Assembly (NCBI GenBank): GCA_015178975.1
Contig: WHVD01000256.1
Coordinates: forward strand, 23,917 to 87,916
Direction of reading: 5' to 3'
Origin: Hysterangium stoloniferum
Taxonomy: Eukaryota; Basidiomycota; Agaricomycetes; Hysterangiales; Hysterangiaceae
DNA: 64,000 bases
The notes under the pieces are model-generated. The model saw only the letters and a list, made by a program, of their open reading frames with translations, was not told the DNA's origin and did not search any database. Positions 1-11,675 of this stretch are shown piece by piece (the first letter of the stretch is position 1; every line of letters starts with the position of its first letter). The translations under genes were made by a program, and so were the position numbers.

Positions 1-139
1 AACAGTGTGTCGACACCACTGTATACAGGGTTAGCAGCAGCAGTGCTAACAGAGGCAACCAGACAGTCTAGCAGGCTGGCCACATGTCCACGCCCATTAT
101 ATGCAACACTCACAGGGTTGGTGACACGGGGCAAGACAA

Positions 140-1376
140 TTGGGACAAGTGGTTGACAATGCAGATACAGAACACGTTACAGCATCTAGTTTGCAAGAAG
201 GGCCTGATATGTCAGGCATGAATAGTCGTCAGGATGACATTGCACATACCTCACAATCGATAATGGAGGGTGAGTTACTGGGGAATCAGACAAACTCAGG
301 TTCCAAGTTTCCACTAGCTGGGATAATCTCAGAGGGTCACCCAGGCATCCACATCCCAGATGCTCTTCAACAACAGTATGAATTGGATGAGTTCTTTGCA
401 AAGATATGGGCAGCACCCCTGGAGTATAAGGGGTTTACAGTGAAGGAGGGCCTCTTGTTTTTTAATTTAGAGAAGGTCAACTTACTGTGTATCCTGGACA
501 TTGTGATGGGCAATCGACAGGTACAGGAAATAATTATCTCACACACTCACTCAATCCTGGCACACTTAGGGGCAAGGAAAACCGCCACATACCTATGATC
601 TAATGTTTGGTGGCCATCTTTAACCAAGGATGTTGAGTTGTTTTTCAGGTCTTGCAGTGTGTGTGTGACATCGAAATCAGATTCTCAGAAGCCTCAGGGG
701 CATCTTTGCTCATTGGAGGTGCTGTCACGACCATGGGAGGCAATTGGAGTTGACTTTGTGGGACCATTGCCACCATCCAAGAACCACATTGGGGAGTTTG
801 ATAACATTTGTGTCATTATTGATCATTTAATGTGCATGGTCCATTTAGTTCCAGCACGTGGCAATTATACTGCTAAGCAAATGGCCGAAATAATATTCAA
901 GCATGTTTATAAGCTGGATGGCTTGCCGCTCAATATTATCAGCGATTGAGAAGCACTATTTACGAGCCTATTCTGGAAAGACCTTCACCAGTTAATAGGA
1001 GTGGAATTGAGGATGTCATCAGCATACCATCCTCAAATGGATAGAGCGACTGAGCGAGCAAATAGAACAATGACACAAATGCTGAGGCAATGTATAGTGC
1101 TGAACCAGAAGGATTGGGTGTCAAAGCTGCCTGCGATTGAGTTCACTATGAATAATGCCACCTCAGAAATGACTGGGTTCTCACCTTTCTTCTTGAATTA
1201 TGGCCAGATGCCACAGCCATTGCTCTGGGAAAGCAACACACAATATCCTGGTGTTCTTGCCTTTGCAGAATGCATGAAGCTGGACATAATGAGTGCACAT
1301 GATGAAATCCTCACGGTGAGGGTCAAGCAGACATGACATGTGAACTGCCATAGGAGGGCTGCCAAGTTTAGTGGAG
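140..1376 (+). pseudogene. Ty3/gypsy pol fragment: integrase, broken by three TGA stops
   Basis: One reading frame runs across the interval and encodes the 3' part of a gypsy polyprotein. A zinc-binding HHCC region comes first (HTHSILAHLGARKT, later CSVC). The integrase core follows: VDFVGPLP carries the first Asp, NIISD the second, and ATERANRTMTQML the Glu. Integrase inserts the cDNA of the element. The frame is cut by TGA at 596-598, 947-949 and 1334-1336. At each of these the family has Arg, so CGA to TGA is the likely change. The reading ends near 1376, where an inverted gag begins. Nothing convincing is seen in bases 1-139, probably upstream pol. It is a dead fragment. Confidence 0.88.
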
Positions 1377-2031
1377 AGCGGGATCACCCCACTGACAATG
1401 AGCTGCAAGATTATTGAATTGGACGATATAGTCTGTGATGCACTGCCTGTCCTTCATGTGAAGATTAGTGAGACTATTCTTGGCTTCTTTGATCAGGTCA
1501 TACAGGCCAAAGTTGGTTTCTAGCTCCTCAACAAAAGCATCCCAATCTTCGAGCCAAAGTGGCTCTTCCTTGGAAAGTCCTCTAAAAGCCAGTTCGAACC
1601 ATTTCAATGTGGATCCCAACAAGTATGAAAGTGCATAGTTGACTTTTTGGGAGTCTGTGGAGAATGCAGCAGATCAATCGCTGAAATTGAAGCGACATTG
1701 CATGAGGAAAGTGGAAAGTTTGTTTGGGTTGGAACCTGTGAAGGGTTCCAGAGCATTGACTTTTGACTGTGGAGGTTACTCAGAGGCAGGGTCCGAAAGC
1801 AGCAGTCAATTGTTAGATGGGGAATTTTTGACACCCTTGCCCTTGAGGGGCCATGGACTCATCCTCATGCTCAGATTCATCCTGGTTTTCTGGGACTTCT
1901 TCAATATGGACTTCTTCTGTGGCATCTGGCTGGTTTGTGAGTGTCTGGCTGGTATACAAAGTAAGTGGTGAATGAAGAGTCGACGGTCCAGGTAATGATG
2001 CCTGTGCATGTGCTTTTCTTCTTGGTGGCAT
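1377..2031 (-). pseudogene. Ty3/gypsy gag fragment, inverted against the integrase
   Basis: Reading leftwards from an ATG at 2031 gives an N-terminus starting MPPRRKAHAQ with an acidic stretch. After a frame change comes a retrotransposon gag (capsid) domain with LEPFTGSNPNKL, YLLGSTLKWFEL and IVQFNNLAAHCQWGDPAL. Gag forms the particle that packages element RNA. A stop (TGA on the minus strand, 1674-1676) sits where the family has Arg. The domain stops abruptly at about 1376, tail to tail with the plus-strand integrase. The 34-nt gap from the ATG to the LTR at 2066 makes that LTR the likely 5' LTR of this gag. Confidence 0.8.
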
Positions 2032-2065
2032 ATTGAACAATCTGTGAGTCTTAGTCAGAAAATAC

Positions 2066-2874
2066 TGTTAAGGGTGCGTACACGGAGGGTTTCCAGAGAA
2101 ACCTGTGGGAAATCCAGTAGGACTTGGCTTCAGCTTATAGACTGCACCCTCATGAGATCATGTTGTCCAATTTTAAATGGGCAGATGGGAATCCCAGGGA
2201 GTCTGGGTGGGGTTCATGGGTCAAGAGGTTGGGGAGTCAAGATAGATAGGTCAGAGGTCGAGTGATAGGTGCGTCGAAGCCCGTGGGCTCCGACTAGTAA
2301 GAGTGGTGTGATTCAAAGAGGAATTTAGAGCGGAAAATATACTAAGATTACTGGGGAGAATCTAAGCTGATTTTCTGACTGGATTGTACATACAACATCT
2401 GCCAGACGATATAGACTGTGGAATGAATAACATAGCAAATCCAGTAATAATGAAAACTAAACTAACAAACATAAAATGAGATAAGTAAACACCAAACTTG
2501 GTGTTAGGAATGGGATGGAATGGAACAGAGTCCAAATTGTGACAGATCATAAAACCATAATGGGAATGGAGCAGGAGTGGAGTCCAAATTGTGACAGGTC
2601 ATTTGACTATAATGGGAACAGGGCTCAGTTAGAGGGCTGACAGGATTTCTGAGCAGGGTCCAGTGACTGATGTGTGGGACAGGGTTGGACATAGACAGGA
2701 ACAGAGTCCAGCGGGTATTCTGGTGACTGATACATGAAGTAACAAATGTCAAACATGGACAGGTCTGACGTACAGAGTCTGGCAGGAATTCCGGTAAACT
2801 GACAATTGGTGTGTATAGGGTGTGGGTGCATATAAGTTAGTGCCCAGAGTCCAGCGGGAATTCCGGTTGTAACA
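2066..2874 (-). mobile_element. LTR family A, copy A1 (likely 5' LTR of the inverted gag)
   Basis: The copy starts TGTTAAGGG and ends TTGTAACA on the plus strand, so it lies in minus orientation with TG...CA ends. It matches the copies at 21450, 25469, 29175, 31289 and 32507 along its full length of about 810 bp. No matching 5-bp duplication is seen: the flanks are AATAC and CCTAT. That is expected if it is one LTR of a larger element rather than a solo LTR. Internally the family has several diverged copies of a CCAGAATTCCCACCGGACT motif and a TATATAGTCTGGCAG stretch that could be the promoter. Confidence 0.85.
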
Positions 2875-2967
2875 CCTATTTGGGAATGTTTCCAAACTAA
2901 GCATACAATAACAAGTCAGATAAATGGGGAAACAAGGATGGGGACAGATCAGGGAATAAGTACAAGA

Positions 2968-3815
2968 TGTTACAACCGTGTTGTAACTGTGTCACAATCC
3001 GATGGTCCCTGAGAATACTACCATCTATCGATGTTCCAAGTTATTGATCAAGTCATTATTTCGGCAACCTTCGGAACACCGACACTGACATATACCTTCA
3101 CGGCGATCAAACCCCATTTATGCCCCTGTCAAAATATACTCGTACCATCTGGTTATGCTTTGATACGTCCCTTTTCATTATGATGATCCGTTTTACTCTA
3201 TGTTTCATATATGGCCATATATACTTGTAGCCTGTGGACTATTCCCTTTTCTCATAATCACGCTCTCGGCTAAATCTTGGCTTCTGATCTTATCGTAACC
3301 TTCTGGTTTCTAGTCAAGTCTATTTGTCAAATAGTGTTTCCGCTCTTCCCTTAGTTAGTAGTTTCTAGATGCCGATAACTCATATATAGACCCACTGTAA
3401 TGTAACTACTAGACAATCAGAATATCAACTTAGATCGACTTAGATACCCCTCTAATTTCTGACTCCATTATCTATTCACAACCCCCACATTCCGACTCTA
3501 TCCAATTTACAATTCAACCTACATTTACGACTTCAACCTCTAATCTCTGACTCTCAGTCTCTGACTCTCTCAGTCTCTGGCTCTCTCAGTCTCTGACTCT
3601 TGGTGTCCAACCCCTCAGCCCAACCCTCAACTTATCCTTCAGTTTCCGATCGGTAGTTTACCGAGAGGTTTACTTGACAGGACTAGTTTCTGCCTGCCCG
3701 AAATTTAAGGACACCTGACGGCAACTTGTGAGGGCACAGCACATAAGCTGAAGCCAAGTCCTTCTGTTTGGTCCCCGTCGGCCTAGCCGACATCAGTCAG
3801 TTTCTGCTCTTAACA
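2968..3815 (+). mobile_element. LTR family B, copy B1, solo LTR with TSD CAAGA
   Basis: An 848-bp insert starts TGTTACAACC and ends CTCTTAACA. It is flanked by CAAGA at 2963-2967 and 3816-3820, the 5-bp duplication made by LTR-retrotransposon integrase. A diverged partner lies at 30469. No internal region remains, so this is a solo LTR left by LTR-LTR recombination. It is nested in remnant C1. Confidence 0.85.
3541..3602 (+). repeat. Short tandem repeat inside LTR-B1
   Basis: Four imperfect units of about 16-18 bp read CTCTCAGTCTCTGACT. The B2 copy at 30469 lacks this array, so it expanded in or after the B1 lineage. Confidence 0.8.
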
Positions 3816-4120
3816 CAAGAACAATAAACAAATAAATGAATAACTGTTAACCTATCAGTTACCAAATATGGAACAAGGATGAGGTTTGGAAATCTGGGAA
3901 CTAGAAATGTTCCAGGATGGAAGTTGGGTTGGAAGGTTATGGAAAGTTATGGAGAATTGAAGTATCCAGGAATAGGTTGTAACAGAAGGTTGGGCCACAG
4001 ATCAAAGTATCTAGAACAAACACTGGGAGTCTGACCAGAAGTCTGGGCTGGAAAATGACTAGGGACATGTGGAGAACTCAACGTCAAAGGGCAGAGTCTG
4101 ATGGGTTCCAAGTCATAACA

Positions 4121-4290
4121 GGAGGTGTCTAGTTGAGGGCAGAATACCAGAATAGAATTTGGATTGAAGGGTACTTGAGGGATGAAGTCAGGTTCCAGTG
4201 GATTCCAGATCTTGATACTGGTCCAGAAGATGGTCTGGAATGTGATATGATTTCTGGGAAATACTCCATGGAGTCTCCAGGAATGGAACT
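4121..4290. repeat. Repeat shared with 39814-39985, next to family C LTRs
   Basis: Both places carry GGTGTCTAGTTGAGGGCAGA and then CCAGTGGATTCCAGATCTTG at the same distance from the end of a family C LTR. The shared segment is therefore probably internal sequence of the family C element. It shows no recognisable coding domain. Confidence 0.6.
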
Positions 4291-5965
4291 TCACATGCTT
4301 CCAATGAGTCTCCTGTATATAAATATTTGTAGTATTTCCATATTTGGAGTGTATGTACTGGCATTGTATTTCCACAATCTAGATATGATAGAGCATATTC
4401 ACAAATAATGTTGATATTTTTGCATTTTTATTCTCTGAGTTATCAGGGATGTAAGGCTGAAGTGCTGAACCCTGGAGGGGTTGTGTGAGGCACTGTACAT
4501 ACTTCTTGTTTGCTTTGAAATACTGGACCACCTGATAGTTTTGTGAGAGAGTGCAACATATGCATTGAAGCCACGCTTCACTTATCTTAGTAATCAGAAT
4601 CACCAGTTAAGTATGTACTGACCCTTCAGTCCCCTGTACTTGCTTTCCCACTTGAGCAAGCTCTAAACAACACCATTCCCCACTCATTGGGTTTCCTTTG
4701 GGAATCCCTGATTTCTGATCATCATATCTTTGACCTCCTACAATCTCTCAATGCCAAACTTTTATTCCACACCTGACCCTCATTAATAGGAATCAATAAC
4801 CAAATTTCATTTTATTTCATTTCAATTTTGGATCTATTATTATTATTAATAATTAATGCTGGATGTTCAGTAACACACATTGGAAGAAGAGCTGAGATGG
4901 AGTATATGAATGGTAGTTGATGTGTTGTGTCATTTGCCAGTGAGTCTTAATTAATAAGCACATATTATTTTTCCATGAAGTTTATTAACTAATTAAAAAC
5001 GTTGGGAAATCCCAAAATGGGCCCAGGTGTGGCCTTTTGGAGGGGCCAGGAAAACTGGAATACGAGCTGGCTGTCGTTGGCAATGAGTGCTCAGCAGTGC
5101 CGCGTGGGATGTTGCCCGAGGCAAACGTGGTAGTGCGCGGTAAGCCGAGGGCAGCGATATGCCTCGGCGAGCTAAAAATGGCCAATTAAGACGAAATGGC
5201 CCATACCACTGCTTTTGGGAAAACAGGATCATCACGGTAAAGTCCGGCCTAATCACCTCGGGTTGGGCACTGAGAGTTGCACCGACACTGTTCGGAACTC
5301 GGGGGACATGTTGCCGCCATGACTCGCTTTTGGGGCTCTATTCTTGTCGAGACCTGGGGAAGTCAATGACCGCCAGGTTTGACACCAAATCTGACATCGC
5401 GTAACGGACGTCAGTTTGGAGCTCAAGTAAAAGTGATCCTTCCTGGCGCCATAGCAGCGAAGAGTGCATTTTTGGTTGGTTTGTAGCTCAGTCTGATTTG
5501 TGGCTATATAGGTCTGGCTTGATTGCTTCGTCCTCGTACCCAATCCCTGCATTCCCTGCAACGAAGCAAAGGTTCCCAGGATCGTTACCATGAAACCGGC
5601 AATGGGAAATGAATTACATTAGAGAAGCTCTCCGCCGTCAAGTGCTTACTAATCAATACTTCCTTGAATGGCAGAGACATGGCTATAATTGTTTAGCGAT
5701 AAATTGGTCTACTCTGGGAGAGCACGGGTCATGATATATTAATACGACAATGTGAAACATTAAGGACAGATGGCGAAGGATCAAGTCAAGGATAACATGC
5801 AAGAAGAAAGTCCAGTGACAAGAAGTGCTAGAAATGTAATGTACTGTGGAAATGTGAAAGATTGAAATTCAATATCAAGAAATAATAAGTCCGGCGTGAA
5901 ATTCATTCCAAGTCCCGTACTAATGATCAACTTATGTCCATGATAGATGACTCCTCATAATACTT
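4291..5965. other. Intergenic, no gene recognised
   Basis: 4300-5000 is AT-rich with no support for a gene. 4990-5600 is GC-richer, with several short overlapping ORFs on both strands, none resembling a known family or showing consistent splice structure. A first or last exon of an unknown gene cannot be excluded there. Confidence 0.4.
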
Positions 5966-7583
5966 TCAAATATTGCAATTCCAGTCGCTCTGCGAAAGTA
6001 TGTATTAGATAACATAGGGAAAGACAAGAGATGGACATACCGTGCGAGCTTGTGGCGCTGCAGTCCCTGTTGAAAAACGACGATGATTAAATCATATAAT
6101 ATATGGATAAGCAGTGAAACGCACACTGGTAGGGTGTGATTCCCAGACATTCCGAAACAGTGACGAATTGGTAGCCTTTGTTCTTTAGGGTTGTGATCGC
6201 AAAAGGAAGGACTTGCTGACTGAAATGACGAGACAGGATAAATTGGTTCAAATATAAATAGAAAGAAGTGATACGAACGCGCTAGTTTGATATGTTTCAT
6301 GGTTCAATGTCAGGATGTTATTGGGATGTTGGTTGGCGATGTTGGTATAGTCCTGCTTGGATTGAGTGACAGTGGCTCCAGTGGAATCACCATCACTAAA
6401 AGAAGATGGATTAATGCAGGATCAAACGAGAAAAGAAGATGGCGTACTCGAAATCCCAAAGGATCACTGACGTAATAGATGTCAGCGCGTAGGTTCATGC
6501 GGAATAAACAGGCGCTGACGCCAAAGACAAAAGACGTCGCCTAAAAGAAGCAATACTCACTGCTCTGATTCCGGAGGAATGATGCCGATCTGACCTGGTC
6601 ATTGTAGCTCCCATAAGGCGGGCGCATCATCGCTGGATTAACTCCAATAATGCGTTGCAGTGCGACTGGTTATATAAGTGAAGGGAAAGAAACATCATGT
6701 TGGGCGCCGAAGAGCGATTCAAGGGAAAGATCAGCGAAGAAGGTCAGCAGGCATGGAATGGGGGGTGCTCACGTTCCGTGCTGAAGTGATCATGAAGGGT
6801 GGGAGTTTGCATTCCGCTCCTAGTATATGAATGAAAACATACCGCCACATCTCATCGTGAACTAGCGGACAGAAATAACTCAGCAGCCAATTACATGAAA
6901 GGTCAAATAACCGAATACATACTGCCGCCCGTGCCGTCCCAGGGAAGTGTCGCTAAAAGAGACGATTAATTCAACATACTATTACGAGAGTGATTCGACA
7001 CTTGCTGAGATCGTAATGGTGCCAGGTGTGAGAGCCAAATTCATGCCCAGCTAAAAGGAAGCAGTGTCAGTGAAACAGCGAACCATGATCGGAAATGACT
7101 TTTTAACTGACAAGCAAAGGCGTTCTTTATGGAAGTGACCATGGAGGCATCATAAATACATTCCCCTGTAAGAAAATATCAGTCCATTTTCTCTCTTGGT
7201 AACGGATATGACCCGCTTACAATTGTTGCCATTACTGAATACGACCAGATGTCAGAGAACAACCTCAAGTTCCTTGAGTGGTAGTACGTACACAAAAAAT
7301 GTCCCCTTGATGCCAGCATTGTTTAGTGTGTTGACAATATCTGCAAACAACGACCATTAGCTCAAAAGGTTCCAAAAAACACAAGATGGCTGCCTACCTG
7401 TTTCGTAGATGTATGGACCATCGTCGAATGTCAGAGCAACCGAGTTTGCCTAGTGAATAGGGTCAAAAAGTGACCCGTGGACGACAACGTGTAGCATACC
7501 TTTTTACAGGAGCTATATACAGTAGCGAGCTGAGCCGTCACTTGTGTAGCCAACAGAGCAAGCGTGGCGAAGAGCATGTTCAT
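5966..7583 (-). CDS. CE4 polysaccharide deacetylase (chitin-deacetylase-like), multi-exon
   Basis: Reading leftwards from ATG 7583, exon 1 (7583-7500) encodes MNMLFATLALLATQVTAQL, a signal peptide, so the enzyme is secreted or wall-bound. Exon 2 (7449-7398) encodes TFDDGP (7431-7414), motif 1 of the NodB/CE4 domain with the catalytic base Asp and a metal-binding Asp. Later exons give GHEFGSHTWHHYDL near 7020-7050 (metal-binding His motif), IHDEMW, RPPYGSYND near 6600-6625, GDSTGAT, LTLNHETYQT near 6290, and SECLGITPYQ. The reading ends SDWNCNI with stop 5966-5968. CE4 enzymes remove acetyl groups from chitin or similar polymers, giving chitosan in the wall. About ten short introns with plausible GT-AG ends separate the exons. 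All key motifs are present and no disabling change was seen. The family is certain; the exact substrate and some exon borders are inferred. Confidence 0.85.
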
Positions 7584-8537
7584 AACAAAAAGGGGCTGGG
7601 AGGGAGAGCTACGAGTTGACTCCTCTGAAAACTACATTAAGGGGTCCCTGTTTTTATATCTAAATTCTAATAAATGTGCATATTTGCAGTATGACTAAAT
7701 CCAGATGCACATGTTTCACATCCAGTCTAACCGTTTGGAAATCACCGGCGCTGCTGCCGCAAAGCCGCGCCCCCTTTTGAAGGCCGTGCTGGTCTAGGCT
7801 GACAGGCTTCGATTTAAACAAACACGGCTAGTCCTGCTAGTCGATGTTAAGGGGCAGACACCGTGACGCCCTTGCAAGCATGCGGTTGACAGCACCCAAA
7901 AGGTCGCATGGCCCAATGTCCCATCAACAAATATCTTAATCAGGTTGAAACCAGTCACAAAGAAGAAGTGGGAGGGTGTGGCGAGTCATTTTAAGTTTGT
8001 TTCCTCAGTGGATATTCTGGCAGTAAGCTGCTAAGATTTTGTCGCAAGGGGGATCATTCGATTTTAACGAGATGCAACTCGTCCAACGGAAGGACTTCAG
8101 ACCAACGGGAGTCTCAATTCATATTATGGTATATTGGCCTATGATGGTTGAAGTTTGTAAAAAGAAATTCAGACCCAATGGCGTATTGGAAAACAATCCG
8201 AATCAATAGGAGATTCGAAGATGGCAGTGGGCATGATCACCTGTGATCGCCCAGCACTCAGCTGACTTGTCTTATCTATCAATAAATACCGGAGACGAAT
8301 AGGAGTTTCACGGTGCCGATAACACCTTGGTCGAAATCATAAATACCGGTATAAGACACAGTCAAGTCTGAACGAACATGCAATGCAGGAAAGCAATACG
8401 GAGTTAACGGCGCTGTATTAGATGGACTCAAGATATCGTTTGTGACCCGTATGTGACCTAAACAAAGTAACGGAGTTAAGCGCCTGAACACGTCGACCAG
8501 AGTCGCAACTTCCACTGTCAGTTATTCTGAAACTAAC
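7584..8537. other. Divergent intergenic region between CE4 and SEC11 genes
   Basis: The two flanking genes point away from each other, so both promoters should lie here. No further gene is recognised. A minus-strand ORF at 8279-8515 has no family resemblance. Confidence 0.5.
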
Positions 8538-9536
8538 ATGTTCACTGAGGAGTTAAAAGCCATAAAAAGACTTGGATTTAGGCATGTGGGTATACTATTC
8601 ATGCTTTCATTTGTTAAAGTGCTTTATTAAGCTCATGGTGACACCTCTTTGCTCGCAGGTCCTCCTCCAAGTCCTAAATTTCGCAGCCGTGATCACGAGC
8701 GGTTTGATGATTTGGAAGGGTTTAGGATTAATTACAAATACTGAGAGTCCTATCGTGGTTGTCCTAAGGTCAGTTCAAGTCACATTGATTATGTTCACCT
8801 TGCTCATAATAGCGCTGGCAACACCCTTTTCGCATATTCCATTGGAACTTACACCATCGCGCCACATACCTTCCTTTGTAATAATATATATCAGTGGATC
8901 GATGGAGCCTGCGTTCTACCGGGGTGACCTTCTGTTTCTAACCAACCCTCCCTCATCCTCCTTTAAGACTGGTGATATCACTGTATACCAAATCCCGGGA
9001 GTCGACATACCCATTGTTCACCGTGTCATTGAGACACATGACACGGCCACAGAGTGAGTTTATGGTTTATTATCATTTCCGTGCCTTGATGCTGGCCGCA
9101 AACGCCAGCGTCGTGCCTTCGGCCGTTTGTTGATCGGAAGCTTATGCTGACCTTTTTGATTCCGAATTCATATAGCCCGTCATTGAATGATACACTCATA
9201 CATACTGACCATCAACTGCTTCTCACTAAGGGCGACAATAACGCCATGGATGATATCCAATTATACCAAGGGCTAGACTGGTTGGAGCGCAAACACATAG
9301 TGGGAAAGGTTCAAGGGTAATAATAATAATGTCCCAATTAGTATTTTATTAACTCTGTTCTTGCTCTGTGTAGATTCCTCCCGTATATTGGCTACGCTAC
9401 AATCGCAATGGTATGCTTTCGCCTGTCTTTTTCAATCCAGCGAATAAACCATTTCATTTGATAGAATGATTTCCCACAATTAAAATATGCTCTCTTAGGC
9501 ACCTTGGGTCTCATGGCGTTGATACAGAGAGAATAG
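8538..9536 (+). CDS. SEC11: Signal peptidase complex catalytic subunit SEC11
   Basis: Six exons (8538-8585, 8659-8768, 8895-9053, 9176-9316, 9374-9410, 9465-9536) join in frame to a 188-residue protein, the usual size for Sec11. The start [14 protein letters not shown] fits the cytosolic N-terminus. A membrane segment ([20 protein letters not shown]) follows. Splicing at 8768/8895 produces [12 protein letters not shown] with the catalytic Ser. [17 protein letters not shown] and [10 protein letters not shown] (catalytic His) come next, and then [26 protein letters not shown] and stop. The enzyme sits in the ER membrane and removes signal peptides from secretory proteins. All catalytic residues are present. 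The 126-nt second intron has no in-frame stop, so retaining it would insert 42 residues in front of the catalytic Ser. Confidence 0.95.
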
Positions 9537-9987
9537 ATAGCTAATGCGTATTGTATCTTCGTCGCACACTACTCTAAATCGTGTATATGTATTAAATTAC
9601 TGGTTTTTCGGTTGGCTAGAATAATATCATAAGGTCCTGTTGCAAGCTCTTTTGGTTATGCGTGCCCCTTAGCTAATGACAATATGCTTCTTGGGGTCGC
9701 CTCTCATGCATGTGGCACACAGGGCGAGAAACGCCTCCAGTCAGTTTCTCGAAGCCGGAAGGTAACCGATCGGATAACTCCGCGAATTAACAGCGAACCA
9801 TAAGTCTTGGGAGAAACGTCTCCTATGGGGTTACCTTTATAAATAACCAAACGGAACATTGCCATAGAATCATGAGTCATGGCACGCTCGTATCTTTTGG
9901 CTCTCGGCACTGCCTTCTTCCATGCTTCGGGATACATACGAAGATAAGTGAATTTACTTCTTTCGCGACATGTCATTCTCGAGGGCA

Positions 9988-10099
9988 CTAATAAGAATAT
10001 TTGCAACTAATATATATTAGCAAAACTGAATTGGTTCCTGATATTCTTATTAGGAACAATTCAGTAATATATATTAGTTGCGAATACTCTCTAATAAGA
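9988..10099. repeat. Long imperfect palindrome (hairpin of about 48-bp arms)
   Basis: The left arm (9988-10039) and right arm (10052-10099) are reverse complements with a few mismatches and small indels, around a 12-base loop. The shared core AACTAATATATATTA is exact. It could be a very small fold-back element or a transcript-end hairpin. Confidence 0.8.
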
Positions 10100-11164
10100 G
10101 CACAGGTGGGTGATTTAATTGAATTCGACAAATAAGGGATGCGCAACGTTCATGCGCGCATGACTTGACACTACCCACTGGCAGAAGCACAGTTTCTGGG
10201 GATTTACGGCATCGCACCCTTCTAAGAAATTGGAAACGAGGCGATGGGGCACCCCTCTTTCTTGAACCACAAAAATGAAGATAGAATGTCGTCGGTAAAA
10301 CGGTTTGAAGCGCTAGGACCGCCTCTGCGACCCCCAAGAGGCTTCTGGAGGCTGACAGGTTGTGGGAAACCTCTTCATGGAGCCTTACGTGTTAAAAGAA
10401 AATTTAATGATGATCAGTAGGAGCGATAGGTATGCATGAGATAAAATTGCCTTGTCTTTATGACAGCGCTCTCAGAGTAAAATGAGAATTGGAGTTTTTG
10501 TTGATGACCCAGTGTTTTCGATTTCTCAGCCTTGATCCCAGAGTTTGAGAGCGCATTCTCAATCAAAATTCCAAAATTGGATATGACCTGTGTCACCTTG
10601 TAAAAAAAATTTTGATTCCCATTGTACTCTGAAAGCGATGTAATGCTCTTTTTTTTTTTTTGTCCTTCTTTTTTGCAGTGTTCGATGGGTGTGATTAAAT
10701 ATAGCACGGTCCAACGTTCAGAGATGTGGTATTGCGCTTTGAATGGTGCAATTACCACCCAAGGAAATGTTTTATGCACCGTCGGCGCAAGGTATCAGTG
10801 TGGGACTCGGGCTTGGTCGTACCTCAGATGTTCGCCACTGCTAATACCCACTGAAACCCCAGTTACATCTCCCGAGTTCAACCGTCGATCTTCAGGACCT
10901 TCTTCCGTGTCATTCGCTATTCTCATCGGAATTGCCTTTCTCTTAAACTTATCTGAGCTGTTCCCAGTACCTTTGGGGGCTGCCCGGGGTCTATTTTTTT
11001 TATTTTACATCTCATCTTCCATATCAAGTAGGCTGCCTCGGATCTCAGAATAGAGAAGAACCTGGCCTTCTCCACATCCTGCTTCCCTTTTTCGTCTTAT
11101 ATACTACAAGACAACTTCCAAAAGTGACCCCTAAGGTTATATCACCGGGAAAAGCCCTTGGTTC

Positions 11165-11675
11165 AAAATTTTTTAGGATCCTCAGTAGAGCTTATTTTAT
11201 ATAAACTCCGCCAATCACTCATTCGATTCTTAACCGATTTAAAGGATCAAACATGTGATTGGCGGGTTTAGAATCCAACGTCTTTAAAAGATCCATAACC
11301 GAGTTAAAATTGCTTAAGGATCTAACATGTGATTGTGTAATCCCGTCGTCAATTGGGATCACTGGCGGTCACACAAGTTGACATTGTCCAGAGCAGAACA
11401 AGATACAGGCAAGTGCAGCGTACGGTAAGATCTAAGGTCCTGAAAACTTCCCGGCTACTTATACCGTAAAACACGGTGATTATGTAATCACGTAAAACTA
11501 AAGGGTCCGTGCGTAAGACTGGGGGCACCAGGATTACAGATTGCAGGGTTTAGAATCCAATGAACTTTAGGATCCTCAAAAGATCCCTAACCAATTTTAA
11601 CTCATAAGGATTCAATGGTTGGCTATTGGAGTTTGTATAAAATAAGGCTCTACTAAGAATCCTAAATTTTTTTGG
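11165..11675. mobile_element. MITE-like element with about 45-bp terminal inverted repeats
   Basis: The left end (11165-11209) and the reverse complement of the right end (11628-11675) match over most of their length, sharing TTTAGGAT.CT.AGTAGAGC and TTATTTTATA.AAACTCC. Internal motifs are repeated: GGGTTTAGAATCCAA at about 11262 and 11547, AACATGTGATTG at about 11247 and 11323. No ORF is present. The target duplication is not clear. The structure fits a non-autonomous DNA transposon. Confidence 0.6.

Larger units (their letters stand above)
2875..4120 (-). mobile_element. LTR family C, remnant C1, split by LTR-B1
   Basis: Segments 2875-2967 and 3821-4120 match 39376-39813 (copy C2), for example CTATTTGG..TGTTTCCAAACTAAG and AGTTACCAAAT.TGGAACAA. 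With the B1 LTR and one target repeat removed, the sequence becomes continuous and colinear with C2. The left part of C1 is missing, replaced by the gypsy unit ending in A1. Confidence 0.65.

Noticed and set aside
1604..2009. Several overlapping ORFs in the gag region
   Set aside because: Shadows or frame fragments of the broken minus-strand gag.
2362..2831. Minus-strand ORFs within LTR-A1, and similar ones in other LTR-A copies
   Set aside because: They recur because the LTR repeats; their translations are LTR DNA, not a protein family.
5159..5591. ORFs in the GC-rich patch on both strands
   Set aside because: Overlapping frames without domain or splice support; could hide an unknown gene, but not supportable.
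9704..10006. 100-codon minus-strand ORF
   Set aside because: Arg-rich, no recognisable domain, and its 5' end runs into the palindrome at 9988; kept only as unsupported.
10622..11053. 143-codon plus-strand ORF with hydrophobic stretches
   Set aside because: It starts in a T-rich run, shows no family resemblance, and lies in sequence without other gene signals.
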